Of a stretch of DNA of 64,000 bases, positions 1-8,917 are shown one piece after another. The notes below the pieces were generated by a model. It did no database searches and was not told the origin of the DNA. It saw only the letters and a list, made by a program, of their open reading frames with translations. The DNA is taken from contig NZ_AQVE01000013.1 in NCBI RefSeq assembly GCF_000371925.1, positions 35,131 through 99,130 of the forward strand, given 5' to 3'. Position numbers and translations under genes: made by a program. The stretch comes from Thiolinea disciformis DSM 14473. GTDB taxonomy: Bacteria > Pseudomonadota > Gammaproteobacteria > Thiotrichales > Thiotrichaceae. Positions within the stretch are counted from its first letter, which is position 1; every line of letters starts with the position of its first letter.

Positions 1-476
1 GAATGCACGATAGTACGGTGTTCATGTTTATTTGGTTGATGTTGATTGGGGGTGGCAGCACATCAACAGCTGGCGGTATTAAGGTGACCACCTTTATTGT
101 CCTGATTCTGGCAAGCCTAGCCTTTTTCCGGCGTGAGCCGCGCATTAGCGTTTTTGGGCGGAGTATCGGCATGGAGCAAATTCTGAAAGTGATGGCCATT
201 AGTATGATCACTATCATCTTAGTCATGTTAGGCATTTTCCTCTTAGCCTTAGCGCATGATGGTGAATTTTTGAATATTGCCTTTGAGGCTGTTTCGGCTA
301 TTTGTACCGTCGGTGTTTCGCGAGGCTTAACCGGACAGTTTGATGATGTTGGGCGTATGGTGCTAATGGTATTAATGTTTATTGGACGTGTAGGGCCTCT
401 GACTTTGGGTTTTTTCTTAGCGACCCAAATCCCACCACGAATCCGCTATCCAGCAGGGCAGGTCTATTTCGGCTAG
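1..476 (+). CDS. Trk/Ktr-type potassium transporter, C-terminal part (5' truncated by window)
   Basis: Membrane subunit of a TrkH/KtrB-family K+ uptake system. Two of the four pore-loop repeats are visible: a GGGSTSTAGGIK selectivity-filter segment right at the visible N-terminus (third repeat) and an SAICTVGVSRG segment further on (fourth repeat), with hydrophobic helices between them. The family is usually 440-490 residues and only about 157 are seen, so the start lies outside the window; the first in-frame ATG is internal, not a real start. The end is the normal short polar tail. The partner regulatory subunit (TrkA/KtrA) would be expected upstream. Whether it is Trk or Ktr type cannot be settled from this fragment. 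Confidence 0.85.
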   Translation, partial: MHDSTVFMFIWLMLIGGGSTSTAGGIKVTTFIVLILASLAFFRREPRISVFGRSIGMEQILKVMAISMITIILVMLGIFLLALAHDGEFLNIAFEAVSAICTVGVSRGLTGQFDDVGRMVLMVLMFIGRVGPLTLGFFLATQIPPRIRYPAGQVYFG

Positions 477-485
477 TTATACAAC

Positions 486-511
486 AGGCGTGTTGAATGT
501 TCAGCACGCCT
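486..511. terminator. Hairpin between convergent K+ transporter and dedA genes
   Basis: An 11-bp inverted repeat (AGGCGTGTTGA / TCAGCACGCCT, one G:U pair) with a 4-base loop sits between the two convergent stop codons. On the minus strand it is followed by a moderately T-rich stretch, so it could end transcription from both sides. No strong T tract is present on the plus strand. Confidence 0.5.
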
Positions 512-525
512 TGGGCAGGCTGATC

Positions 526-1128
526 TTAGGTGTTCGCGCGGCGTTGCCATAAATAATAGCCGCCAATCAACAAGGCGACGCTCGCTAAAATGGCAGCAGT
601 TAGATAAGGTAAATTTTCTTTAATCAACTGTTCATTGCCACCAATAAAATAGCCCATCAAAATCAAAATCAGCGACCATAGCGCGCCACCCAAGCACGTG
701 TAGAAACTAAATTTGGCAAAGTTCATCCGTGCCAGTCCCGCTGGAATCGAAATCAAATGGCGGATACCTAACACTAAACGTCCTGTAAAGGTTGAAATAG
801 CGCCATGTTTCGCGAAGAACTCATCCGTTTTATGCAGCAACGCCGGGCGCACGAAAAAGTATTTACCGTATTTTTCTAAAAAGGGGCGACCCACCCAGAG
901 CGCTAGCACATAGTTAATACTCGCACCCAGCCAAGTGCCTGTGGTAGCAGTCAGTAAAATTAGCCAGATATTCATTTCGCCTTGGTGCGCCAAGTAGCCA
1001 GCAGGAATTAATACCAATTCGCTGGGAACGGGTAAAACGGTCGATTCCATCGCCATCAAAATAAAAATGCCGGGGTAGCCCCAAACGCCTACCGTGTTCA
1101 GTAGCCAGTTTACCAAATCATGTAACAT
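526..1128 (-). CDS. DedA family (VTT domain) inner-membrane protein
   Basis: Two-hundred-residue DedA/VTT-family membrane protein. The N-terminal amphipathic start, a P-V-P-S-E segment typical of the first re-entrant loop near residue 33, and the conserved GRLVLGIRHLISIPAG stretch near residue 116 (the family's G-R-x(n)-R motif) are all visible, followed by two C-terminal membrane helices and a short basic tail. Relatives in E. coli support membrane potential and envelope integrity, and some family members move undecaprenyl phosphate or other lipids. It is transcribed alone, away from its neighbours. Family assignment is firm; the transported lipid is unknown. Confidence 0.88.
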   Translation of the reverse strand: MLHDLVNWLLNTVGVWGYPGIFILMAMESTVLPVPSELVLIPAGYLAHQGEMNIWLILLTATTGTWLGASINYVLALWVGRPFLEKYGKYFFVRPALLHKTDEFFAKHGAISTFTGRLVLGIRHLISIPAGLARMNFAKFSFYTCLGGALWSLILILMGYFIGGNEQLIKENLPYLTAAILASVALLIGGYYLWQRRANT

Positions 1129-1373
1129 AAAAATCCTTGTGTCGTTATACGCTTTGCGCTACGCCAGTTAGCTTGGACGCAGTGTATAACAGGTTTTAGC
1201 AGGCTTGAGTAGAATTTTGCAGCCTCATTAGATTTTTCTTGAGCTAGCTATAAAAAAATTTCAGGAAAGATATGTTACATTTTGTATAAAAAAAGACTAA
1301 ATATAGTTTAAGATGAATGCTAGATGAATGAACCATGCTTTAGGTTAATGCAACCATTGCAAGGAGGCAATTG

Positions 1374-1730
1374 ATGTTTCGTTCAATAAAAGTCCTATTA
1401 AATGCTACTGCCTTAGTTTGTCTATTAGCTCCCGCTGTGTATGCACAAGATCTGCGGGTGAATTTGGTAGCGACCATCGATAACGGTCCTGCCATGGAAA
1501 ATGTTTCTTGGAAGCTGTATCGGGTTGATGATGCTGTGAGCAATAGCAAGACCGTACCTTCTGGAAAGCCTATAACTTCTGCCGACAATCATTCAACGCA
1601 TGTACTGTTGCCAGCAGGCCGTTATCGGGCCGTGGCTACCTTAGTTTCAGACAAGAAAACGATTACTAAAGTGATGGACTTCCATGTCCGAACTTCCGAT
1701 AGTCGTGTCGTTGTCCGTATGGATAAATAG
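1374..1730 (+). CDS. Small secreted protein of unknown function
   Basis: No family recognised. The protein has a clear Sec signal peptide ending in A-V-Y-A before QDLRVN, and the mature part of about 95 residues is rich in beta-prone stretches, ending in a basic VVVRMDK tail, consistent with a small periplasmic beta-sandwich domain. I chose the ATG rather than the in-frame TTG one codon earlier because a perfect AAGGAGG lies 6 bases before the ATG and only 3 before the TTG. Its stop codon is separated from the convergent livF stop by one base, leaving no room for a dedicated terminator. Function is unknown. Confidence 0.7.
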   Translation: MFRSIKVLLNATALVCLLAPAVYAQDLRVNLVATIDNGPAMENVSWKLYRVDDAVSNSKTVPSGKPITSADNHSTHVLLPAGRYRAVATLVSDKKTITKVMDFHVRTSDSRVVVRMDK

Positions 1731-1731
1731 T

Positions 1732-2439
1732 CTAGACGCCTAAATAGCTGGCTAATTTGGGATCGTTAGCGATAGCAGCGGCTTCGCCTTGCATGACGCT
1801 TAAACCTTTTTGTAGGACGAGTGCCCGGTCACTATTTGCTAAAACCTTATGATAGTTACGATCCACGATTAGGGTAGCAATGCCGCTGGCACGAATCTCG
1901 CCGATAACACGCCAGATTTCTTCGACGATTAATGGGGCTAGTCCTTCCGTGGCCTCATCCAGAATAATTAATTCAGGATGCGTCATCAGGGCGCGTCCAA
2001 TGGAGAGCATCTGTTGTTCGCCCCCCGATAATTGGCCACCCAGATTGCTAATACGCTCTTTTAGACGTGGGAAGGTTTGTAGTACTTTGTCATAGCTCCA
2101 GTCATTGCGACCAGTAGCGCTGGGGCGTGCTGCCATAACGAGATTTTCGTGTACGGTCAGATTAGGAAATACGCCGCGACCCTCGGGAACATACGCCACA
2201 CCTAAACGCGCAATTTCGTGAGGTTTGGCCTTGGATTTATCTTGTCCAAATAATCTAATTTGTCCATCGCGCTGTTTGACATGGCCTAAAACCGTGCGAA
2301 TCAGGGTACTCTTACCCATTCCATTCCGACCTAGCAAACCAATGGTTTCGCCCCGACTAATTTGCAAATCAATACCATGCAAGATATGGCTAGAACCATA
2401 CCAAGCATGTAAGTTGGTGGCCTCAATAATATGACTCAT
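1732..2439 (-). CDS. livF: Branched-chain-type ABC transporter ATP-binding protein (LivF-like), box locus
   Basis: One of two cytoplasmic ATPases of a hydrophobic-amino-acid/aromatic-acid (HAAT) importer. Walker A is GRNGMGKST at 37-45, the ABC signature LSGGE at 137-141, and Walker B ends in D161-E162. At 235 residues with a short C-terminus it is LivF rather than LivG type. It is the last gene of the liv block and starts one base after livG stops; AGGAG in the livG tail serves as its ribosome site. Being downstream of benzoate-activation genes, the importer most likely brings in benzoate or a related aromatic acid rather than leucine; that is inference from context. Confidence 0.88.
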   Translation of the reverse strand: MSHIIEATNLHAWYGSSHILHGIDLQISRGETIGLLGRNGMGKSTLIRTVLGHVKQRDGQIRLFGQDKSKAKPHEIARLGVAYVPEGRGVFPNLTVHENLVMAARPSATGRNDWSYDKVLQTFPRLKERISNLGGQLSGGEQQMLSIGRALMTHPELIILDEATEGLAPLIVEEIWRVIGEIRASGIATLIVDRNYHKVLANSDRALVLQKGLSVMQGEAAAIANDPKLASYLGV

Positions 2440-2440
2440 A

Positions 2441-3199
2441 TCAGTGAGCTCCTAAATAAGCGGTCTGTACATCGGCATTGCTGCGAATCTGGTCGGGTGT
2501 ATCGGAGGCAATAACGCTTCCATTAACCATAACCGTAATTTTATCGGCGATACGAAACACGGCATCCATATCATGCTCCACCAATAAGATGGCATGATTG
2601 GCTTTGAGATTATTCAGCAATGCCAACATACGTTCAGTTTCCTCAGCGCCCATACCCGCCAAGGGTTCATCGAGTAATAACACTTCGGGACGTGTGGCAA
2701 GACACATAGCAATCTCGAGCTGGCGTTTTTGACCGTGTGATAGTAATCCGGCAGGTCGATCGGTGGCCTCTGTTAAACCCGCTTGGGTAATAGCAGACTC
2801 AGCTGAGCTCACACTGATTTTACATTTCTGGGCGTTATTCCACCAAATCCAGGGTCGATGTACTTGGGCTTGCGCGGCTAGACGGCAATTTTCGAAAACA
2901 GTGAAATCAGGAAAAATCGTATTACGCTGATAGCTGCGCCCTAAACCATGACGTGCACGGCGGGGTTGTGACCAACGCGTCGCATCTTTACCCAATAGCT
3001 CAATCTTTCCAGCCGTCGGAGTGATCTCACCGGAAAGGATATTAATGAGGGTTGATTTTCCTGCACCATTAGTGCCAATGACCGCATGAATCGTACCGCG
3101 CTCTAAGGCTATTGATACTTGGTTAATCGCCACCAAACCACCCCAACGCTGGGTAATATCACGGCCTTGTAAGAGAATGTCAGGGGTTGCTGTGGTCAT
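2441..3199 (-). CDS. livG: Branched-chain-type ABC transporter ATP-binding protein (LivG-like), box locus
   Basis: Second ATPase of the HAAT importer, 252 residues. Walker A is GTNGAGKST at 42-50, the signature is the LivG-style LSHGQKRQLE, Walker B is VLLLDEP, and the H-loop is LLVEHDMDAV. The C-terminal BCA-type extension seen in LivG proteins (ending near Y-L-G) is present. The start codon overlaps the livM stop by 4 bases (ATGA), so translation is probably coupled. It pairs with LivF to drive the LivH/LivM permease. Confidence 0.9.
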   Translation of the reverse strand: MTTATPDILLQGRDITQRWGGLVAINQVSIALERGTIHAVIGTNGAGKSTLINILSGEITPTAGKIELLGKDATRWSQPRRARHGLGRSYQRNTIFPDFTVFENCRLAAQAQVHRPWIWWNNAQKCKISVSSAESAITQAGLTEATDRPAGLLSHGQKRQLEIAMCLATRPEVLLLDEPLAGMGAEETERMLALLNNLKANHAILLVEHDMDAVFRIADKITVMVNGSVIASDTPDQIRSNADVQTAYLGAH

Positions 3200-4191
3200 G
3201 ACATTTTCTCCGTGATAATGCGTTTTTCACCGTATAAGCGTTTGTGTATCCAATCGGGTAGACCAATTAAGCCCTTGGGTAAGAGAGCTACACAGGCAAT
3301 AATAGTGAGGCCGAGACCTAACTGCCAATGCTTGGCAAAACTGCCGAAGATAGCATCAGACTTGAAAAACTCTTGCAGGAATATGAAGGCAAACGCACCA
3401 ATTAATGCCCCTTCTAAATACCCTAGACCACCTAAGATAATCATGATGAGTAAAGCCCCCGATAAATGCCAGCTCATCATTTCTGGATTCACAAAGCCAT
3501 CTTTCACCGCGAATAAGAAGCCCGCTAAACCTGCTATACCGCCGGATGTGATAAAAGCAGCAAGTTTATAAGGGTAGGTATAAAAACCTGAGGCAAGCAT
3601 ACGTTGCTCATTGATTTTGATACCCGCCAAAGCACGCCCAAAGTGAGAGCGCAGTAGAATGGCTAAGAAGACGAAAGTCCACACTAAGAAGACTAGGGTG
3701 AAGTAATAAAGGGTATGGGGTTTACTTAAATCAATTGCACTATCGAGGCCGGGTTTAAAATACAGGTAAATACCATCAGTACCGCCGCCGAGTGGGGTGT
3801 CATGAACCACATAATAAGCCATTTGGGCAAATGCGAGGGTGACCATAATAAAGTACACGCCTTTGGTGCGCAGGGATAAAGCCCCAACGAATAAGGCATA
3901 TAAAGCGGCGGCGGCAACACACGCAGGCAAGAGCCATAACCAAGAGGCTGAGGCATCTTGGGGTGACAATAACACCGCACCATAAGCGCCTATACCGAAA
4001 AAGGCAGCTTGACCGAAGCAGACTAAACCGACATTACCAACTAATAGTTCGAGGCTAAGGGCTAGAATGGCGTAGATCATGATTTTGGTCACGAAATCAA
4101 CCCCATATTCGCCTGCGATCAGTGGATAGAGCGCTAATCCAGCGAAGAAAAGTAGTAGAAAAGCCAATCGGCCTTGTGAAATCGTATGCAT
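3196..4191 (-). CDS. livM: Branched-chain-type ABC transporter permease (LivM-like), box locus
   Basis: Inner-membrane permease of 331 residues with about ten hydrophobic segments. The family's conserved E-L-L-V-G-N-V-G-L-V-x-F-G-Q-A-A-F-F-G-I-G-A-Y region is visible near residue 47, and the cytoplasmic ATPase-contact loop (ALAGIKINEQRMLASG) is near residue 190. It sits three bases after livH and overlaps livG. Length and motif order match LivM. Substrate is inferred from context as an aromatic acid. Confidence 0.9.
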   Translation of the reverse strand: MHTISQGRLAFLLLFFAGLALYPLIAGEYGVDFVTKIMIYAILALSLELLVGNVGLVCFGQAAFFGIGAYGAVLLSPQDASASWLWLLPACVAAAALYALFVGALSLRTKGVYFIMVTLAFAQMAYYVVHDTPLGGGTDGIYLYFKPGLDSAIDLSKPHTLYYFTLVFLVWTFVFLAILLRSHFGRALAGIKINEQRMLASGFYTYPYKLAAFITSGGIAGLAGFLFAVKDGFVNPEMMSWHLSGALLIMIILGGLGYLEGALIGAFAFIFLQEFFKSDAIFGSFAKHWQLGLGLTIIACVALLPKGLIGLPDWIHKRLYGEKRIITEKMS

Positions 4192-4194
4192 ATC

Positions 4195-5064
4195 TCATCC
4201 CGCCTTGAATAAGCCATTGGGTTTCCACAATAAAATGAGCGCCATTAACACATAGGCCAATACGCCAGACGCTTCTGGTACTAAAACTTTGCCGAAGGTG
4301 TCCACAAAGCCAATTAATAGTGCTGCAAAGAAGGCGCCACGAATCGAGCCTATCCCACCAATAACCACCACCACAAAGCAGATAATGAGGACTTGGTTGC
4401 CCATGCCGGGATAAACGGAGGAAATAGGAGCAGCTAACATGCCAGCTAATACCGCGATAGCTACACCAGCCGCGAAGACCACGCGATATAAAAATTGAAT
4501 ATCGATCCCTAAGGATTGCACCATTTCACGATTGACACTACCAGCACGAATCATCATACCTAGCCGAGTACGCGAAAATACGTAATACATGCCGAGCGCT
4601 AATAGAATGCACATGCCTGAAACGAAGAGGCGATACACGGGATAAGTCATAATATCGCCAAGTGGCAAAGTGCCTGCCAATAACTCGGGTGGTTGTATGC
4701 CATGCACGTCATCACCAACCAAAATACTACGCAACTCTTCAAACACCAGAATAAGACCATAGGTCATTAACACTTGTTGTAAGTGGTCACGGTCATACAG
4801 ATAGCTGAAGAAAGCCCATTCCAAAACATAACCGAGCACTACCGCAAGGACGACGCCTAAGATGAGGGTGAGGTAGAAATTGCCGCCAACCATCGGTGCG
4901 AGGGCAAAGGCCATGTAAGCACCAATCATATAAAAGCTACCGTGTGCGAGATTGATCACGCCCATGATGCCGAAAATTAAGGTTAAGCCCATCGCGACTA
5001 GATACAGCAATAAACCATATTGTAGTGCATTGAGGCATTGAATCAGAAAGGTGGACAGATCCAT
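4195..5064 (-). CDS. livH: Branched-chain-type ABC transporter permease (LivH-like), box locus
   Basis: Inner-membrane permease, 289 residues from the chosen start. The LivH hallmark LTLIFGIMGVINLAHGSFYMIGAY is visible near the N-terminus (quoted here only by family; positions about 27-50) and the ATPase-contact loop RTRLGMMIRAGSVNREM lies near residue 160. A frame nine codons longer exists, but GGAGG lies 5 bases before the internal ATG (MDLSTF), which I take as the start. A stable hairpin separates it from the binding-protein gene upstream, which may set the ratio of binding protein to permease. Confidence 0.9.
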   Translation of the reverse strand: MDLSTFLIQCLNALQYGLLLYLVAMGLTLIFGIMGVINLAHGSFYMIGAYMAFALAPMVGGNFYLTLILGVVLAVVLGYVLEWAFFSYLYDRDHLQQVLMTYGLILVFEELRSILVGDDVHGIQPPELLAGTLPLGDIMTYPVYRLFVSGMCILLALGMYYVFSRTRLGMMIRAGSVNREMVQSLGIDIQFLYRVVFAAGVAIAVLAGMLAAPISSVYPGMGNQVLIICFVVVVIGGIGSIRGAFFAALLIGFVDTFGKVLVPEASGVLAYVLMALILLWKPNGLFKAG

Positions 5065-5076
5065 AAGCACCTCCAA

Positions 5077-5105
5077 CAACGCTCTCTTCAATAGAAAGAG
5101 CGTTG
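5077..5105 (-). promoter_or_regulatory. Intercistronic hairpin between binding protein and livH
   Basis: A perfect 9-bp inverted repeat (CAACGCTCT / AGAGCGTTG) with an 11-base loop lies between the binding-protein stop and the livH ribosome site. It lacks a T tract, so it is more likely an mRNA-stabilising or attenuating hairpin than a full terminator. Confidence 0.5.
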
Positions 5106-5134
5106 GGACTAATGAAGTAGCAGTGTGGAAAGGG

Positions 5135-6313
5135 TTATTTGAGTGGGCAGCCTGTTGCAGGATCAGCTAATGCTTTACTAGCGACTTCTACGACCACATT
5201 TTCTTTGCCTTTGGCTTCACGCAAATAAATGTCTTGCACCGGATTGTGGGCTTTGGAAATAGTAAATTTACCGCGCGGGCTATCAATTTCAGCTTTTTCA
5301 ATCGCAGCAGCAAGCTCTGCTTGTTTGCTGACATCGCCATTAGTCGCGGCTAAGCCAATGCCTAGCATTTGCGCAGCATCGTAGCCTTGTACGGCATACA
5401 CATCGGGAACCATGTCTTTGTAAGCTGTTTCATACGCGCTACGGAAGGCTTTATCTTTGGGATTATCCAGTTTATCCGCATAATGTAAGGCCGTTTGCAA
5501 ACCTTCTGCATCACCGCCTTGAGCCTCTAAAGTCCCATCAGTTAAGAAACCTGCACCATAGAGAGGAATCTTGTCCATTAGGCCTGCTGCTTTGTAATCC
5601 TTAACAAATTTTACGGCGCCACCACCCGCAAAAAAGGTGTAGACTGCATCGGGTTTAAGTGCAGCAATTTCAGTTAAGAGCGCTTGGAATTCGACATTGG
5701 GAAAGGGTAGATTCAAATCTTTAATGACTTCGCCGCCGTTCTTCGTAAATGAATCCTTGAAGCCTTTGATGGACTCATCACCAGCCGCATACTTCCACGT
5801 AATCGTAACCGCTTTTTTAATACCTTTTTTCGCCATCACTTCACCCATGGCATAACCGGGCTGCCAGTTGGAGAACGAGCTACGGAAAATATTCGGCGCG
5901 CACATAGGACCCGTAATGGCTTGTGCACCTGCATTCGGTACGAATAATAAGGTCTTGGTTTCTTTGGCAACTTTTGCCATCGCGGCAGCAACACCGGAGT
6001 GAACCGTGCCTACCACAACATCTACTTTGTCGCTTTTGATTAGTTTATTAATATTATCGGTGGCTTTGGCAGGGTCTGACTCATCATCTACTTTGACGTA
6101 TTCAATAGTACGACCCCCTAGCTTGCCGCCTTGTTCGCTCACATAGAGTTTGAATCCATTTTCAATAGCATTGCCTAAGGCGGTATACGTTCCGGTAGCG
6201 GGTAACATGAAGCCGACTTTGATGGGTTTGTTATCTTCAGCATAAGCGGAAAGAGAAGCGCCCAGTAAAGCAGACGCCAATAAGGCGACACGAAACATTT
6301 GCTTGTATTTCAT
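5135..6313 (-). CDS. Periplasmic substrate-binding protein of Liv-type ABC importer (probable benzoate/aromatic acid)
   Basis: Type I periplasmic binding protein of 392 residues. A Sec signal peptide ends at ASLSAYA, and the mature protein begins with IKVGFMLPATGTYTALG, the standard opening of Leu/Ile/Val-like receptors. Two lobes are joined through VDDESDPAKAT and AVQGYDAAQM regions. GGAGGAGAA lies 9 bases before the ATG. It is first in the liv block, as usual for the most abundant component, and follows the alpha/beta hydrolase by 21 bases. Location directly behind benzoate-CoA ligase and boxD suggests benzoate or a hydroxybenzoate as ligand; the fold alone does not tell the substrate. Confidence 0.88.
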   Translation of the reverse strand: MKYKQMFRVALLASALLGASLSAYAEDNKPIKVGFMLPATGTYTALGNAIENGFKLYVSEQGGKLGGRTIEYVKVDDESDPAKATDNINKLIKSDKVDVVVGTVHSGVAAAMAKVAKETKTLLFVPNAGAQAITGPMCAPNIFRSSFSNWQPGYAMGEVMAKKGIKKAVTITWKYAAGDESIKGFKDSFTKNGGEVIKDLNLPFPNVEFQALLTEIAALKPDAVYTFFAGGGAVKFVKDYKAAGLMDKIPLYGAGFLTDGTLEAQGGDAEGLQTALHYADKLDNPKDKAFRSAYETAYKDMVPDVYAVQGYDAAQMLGIGLAATNGDVSKQAELAAAIEKAEIDSPRGKFTISKAHNPVQDIYLREAKGKENVVVEVASKALADPATGCPLK

Positions 6314-6334
6314 AAATGATTCTCCTCCAGAATC

Positions 6335-7135
6335 TTAATGTATAAAGTCACGGATTATAGCAATCAGTGTTTCTTGCTGATCACGGTGTGGTGAGTGCCC
6401 GCAATCCGGCAGTTCTACCACTTTTGTGTGCGGTAGACGACGGCTAATACCGTGAATTTGCTCCAAAGTCCCATATTCATCCTCTGCGCCTTGTATCGCT
6501 AAGATAGGGCAGGAAATGGTGTCTAGGTTTTTTTCAATCGACCAAGCCCGAAAGTCAGCGCTTAACCAAATCGTATTCCAAGCCCAAAACGCAGCGTCAG
6601 GATTGTCATGATAACGGGCTAATTTGCTGGGCAAATCCGTCGTCAAATAAGCGGTTTTGGCTTGCTCAATACTTTGTATCGTCAAATCCTCTACAAAAAT
6701 ATGCGGTGCTAACACCACAATACCTTGGAGCTGATGTGAAAACTCAGCAGCATACAGTAGCGCAATCGAGCCACCGTCACTATGCCCCAATAGCCATAAT
6801 GCCTGTTCCATAGGATTAATGTTTAGTGCCTGCAGTAAGGCCGGTAACACCTCATAGGCTTGGCGATGCATAAAATCAGGCTGCCAGTTTTCGTCTACAG
6901 CTCGCTGTGTCGATTTGCCATAAGTGGGGCGCGAATACACAAGGCCGCGTGCACCGAGCGCTTGGCAAAGTTTCTGTGGGAAATCGCGCCACATGGATAA
7001 TGAGCCTAAACCCTCATGCAAGAAAATAATCAGTGGGGCTCTGCGCTGGTGATCGCCAATCCACTGATATTCAATATTCACAGCCTGCTCACGCCAAGCA
7101 ATAGTGGCAAACATAGGCAAGGACTTTGAGGTCAT
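6335..7135 (-). CDS. Alpha/beta hydrolase of the box locus
   Basis: Alpha/beta-hydrolase fold enzyme of 266 residues. The oxyanion segment LHEGLGSLSMWRDFP is near the start, the nucleophile elbow is LLGHSDGGS near residue 117, a probable acid is in QGAEDEYG, and the catalytic His is in DCGHSPHRDQ near the C-terminus. Similar hydrolases accompany box and other aromatic-CoA clusters, where thioesterase or lactonase roles have been proposed; which applies here is not shown by the sequence. AAGGA lies 7 bases before the ATG. The 172-base gap upstream contains TGCA elements, so this gene may begin its own transcript together with the liv genes. Confidence 0.8.
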   Translation of the reverse strand: MTSKSLPMFATIAWREQAVNIEYQWIGDHQRRAPLIIFLHEGLGSLSMWRDFPQKLCQALGARGLVYSRPTYGKSTQRAVDENWQPDFMHRQAYEVLPALLQALNINPMEQALWLLGHSDGGSIALLYAAEFSHQLQGIVVLAPHIFVEDLTIQSIEQAKTAYLTTDLPSKLARYHDNPDAAFWAWNTIWLSADFRAWSIEKNLDTISCPILAIQGAEDEYGTLEQIHGISRRLPHTKVVELPDCGHSPHRDQQETLIAIIRDFIH

Positions 7136-7253
7136 GCCACGTCCTTGCTGTAAGGTGATTCTAAATTTTTACCCTGTTTATCAAGGGGGTACATCAGTAT
7201 CACTCCGTATTGAGTGTGCCAAGCAATAGGGGCAGTTTAAAGTGCTCTAAGCC

Positions 7254-7290
7254 AGTGCAATATACAATTCTTCAGAAATTGCTATGCACT
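7254..7290. promoter_or_regulatory. Candidate BoxR operator upstream of hydrolase-liv genes
   Basis: An interrupted inverted repeat AGTGCA ... TGCACT spans 37 bases. Its left half reads TGCAATATA, matching nine bases of the reverse of the motif seen before boxR. TGCA half-sites are the known recognition core of the BzdR/BoxR regulator family. Evidence is by pattern only. Confidence 0.35.
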
Positions 7291-7307
7291 TTTTCTAGAC
7301 TAGCCAT

Positions 7308-8873
7308 TTATGCCTTATTTTCTTGCTCACGCAGTTTAAAACGCTGAATTTTACCAGTCGCGGTTTTGGGTAATTCTTTAGTAAATTCAATAAAGCGTGG
7401 ATATTTGTAAGGGGCAAGTCGATCCTTAACAAAGGCTTTTAACTCCTCCTCAGTCGCGTGTTGGGTTTCTTTTAGCACCACAAAAGCTTTGGTTTTCACT
7501 AAACCATCCTGATCGGTTTTGCCAATCACTGCCGCTTCCAGTACCGCAGGGTGCTGAACCAAGGTTGCTTCTACTTCAAAAGGTGAGACATAAATACCGC
7601 TGACTTTGAGCATGTCATCACTACGTCCCGCATAGGTGTAAGTGCCATCAGGATTGCGGATGTATTTATCACCACTTTTAGTCCAGCCGCCTTGGAAGGT
7701 GTCACGTGTTTTTTCGCGATTATTCCAATACATTGTCGCAGCACTGGGGCCTTTGATATATAAATCGCCTGCTTCGCCATCAGCGGCGGGCAAGCCTTGC
7801 TCATCACGTAGCTCGACTTCATAGCCTGCTACCGGCCAGCCGGTTGTGCCATAACGTACTTTGCCGGGGAGATTAGATAAGAAAATGTGTAACATCTCGG
7901 TTGAGCCAATCCCATCAATAATTTCTACGCCAAAATGTGCCGTAAAGCGCTCACCAATATCCGCAGGCAAAGCTTCGCCCGCCGAGGAAGCTAAACGTAA
8001 GGCCACTTGCTCTTTGCTCGGTAAGTCGGCTGCAGCGAGCATTCCGGCAAAACCGGTCGGTGCGCCAAAAAATACAGTGGGTTTTTGTTCTGTCCAGCGT
8101 TTGAAAACCGCCGCAGGTGTAGGGCGTTCCGCCATTAAAAGGGTGGTAGCTCCCACACTGAGTGGAAAACTTAAGCCATTGCCTAGACCATAGGCAAAGA
8201 ATAGTTTAGCGGCAGAAAAGCAAATATCCGCTTCACGAATCCCAAGACAGCGTGAGCCATATAATTCTGCTGTCCAATAAGGATTGGCATGGGTATGAAC
8301 TGTTCCTTTAGGGCGTCCAGTCGAGCCGGAGGAATAAAGCCAAAAACCGTGGTCATCGCCACAAGTGGGTGCAGGTTTACTGGCTGGGGTATGCATTTGC
8401 AGGAATGATTCAAAGGCGATTTCGGAGGGATGCAAGGGCGCAGCCGGATGCGAGACGATCACCTTATTCACTTCATGATCGGATTTGGTCATGGCAGCGG
8501 TCAAGGTAGGGAGCAAAGCACCTGAAACCAAGGCCACTTGGGCACGCGAATGCTCCAACATATAAGCATAGTCATCAGCAGTTAGCAGCGTATTGACGGC
8601 GACAGGCACTAAGCCTGCATACATCGCCCCCAGAAAACTTACGGGCCAATCATTGCAATCATGCATCAACAATAACACACGCTCTTCGCGTTTTAGACCT
8701 AGGCTACGTAAGCCACTGGCGAGCCGGCGCACGCGCTCAAATAACTGGTCATAAGTCAGCGTGCCATAATCATCGATATACGCGAGTTTCGTACCACGCT
8801 CGCCATTACGGTTTATTAAATACTGGGCGAAATTAAAGCCAGCGCCGGGGCTAGGAATATCCTCAATGCTCAT
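7308..8873 (-). CDS. bclA: Benzoate-CoA ligase
   Basis: Cytoplasmic acyl-AMP-forming ligase of 521 residues that would convert benzoate, ATP and CoA to benzoyl-CoA, the first step of the box pathway. The A3 phosphate loop is SSGSTGRPKG at 181-190, the A5 segment is GIGSTEMLHIF, the A7-A8 hinge is SGDKY ... GRSDDMLKVSG, and the catalytic lysine motif KTATGK sits near the C-terminus. The short N-terminal IPSPGAGFNFAQYLI is typical of the benzoate-CoA ligase group. GGAGGAG lies 7 bases before the ATG. It follows boxD by 44 bases. Relatives also activate hydroxy- or fluorobenzoates, so substrate range is open. Confidence 0.93.
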   Translation of the reverse strand: MSIEDIPSPGAGFNFAQYLINRNGERGTKLAYIDDYGTLTYDQLFERVRRLASGLRSLGLKREERVLLLMHDCNDWPVSFLGAMYAGLVPVAVNTLLTADDYAYMLEHSRAQVALVSGALLPTLTAAMTKSDHEVNKVIVSHPAAPLHPSEIAFESFLQMHTPASKPAPTCGDDHGFWLYSSGSTGRPKGTVHTHANPYWTAELYGSRCLGIREADICFSAAKLFFAYGLGNGLSFPLSVGATTLLMAERPTPAAVFKRWTEQKPTVFFGAPTGFAGMLAAADLPSKEQVALRLASSAGEALPADIGERFTAHFGVEIIDGIGSTEMLHIFLSNLPGKVRYGTTGWPVAGYEVELRDEQGLPAADGEAGDLYIKGPSAATMYWNNREKTRDTFQGGWTKSGDKYIRNPDGTYTYAGRSDDMLKVSGIYVSPFEVEATLVQHPAVLEAAVIGKTDQDGLVKTKAFVVLKETQHATEEELKAFVKDRLAPYKYPRFIEFTKELPKTATGKIQRFKLREQENKA

Positions 8874-8917
8874 CGCATCTCCTCCATTACGATAGGTTAA
8901 ACTCGCCGCAGCGATGC

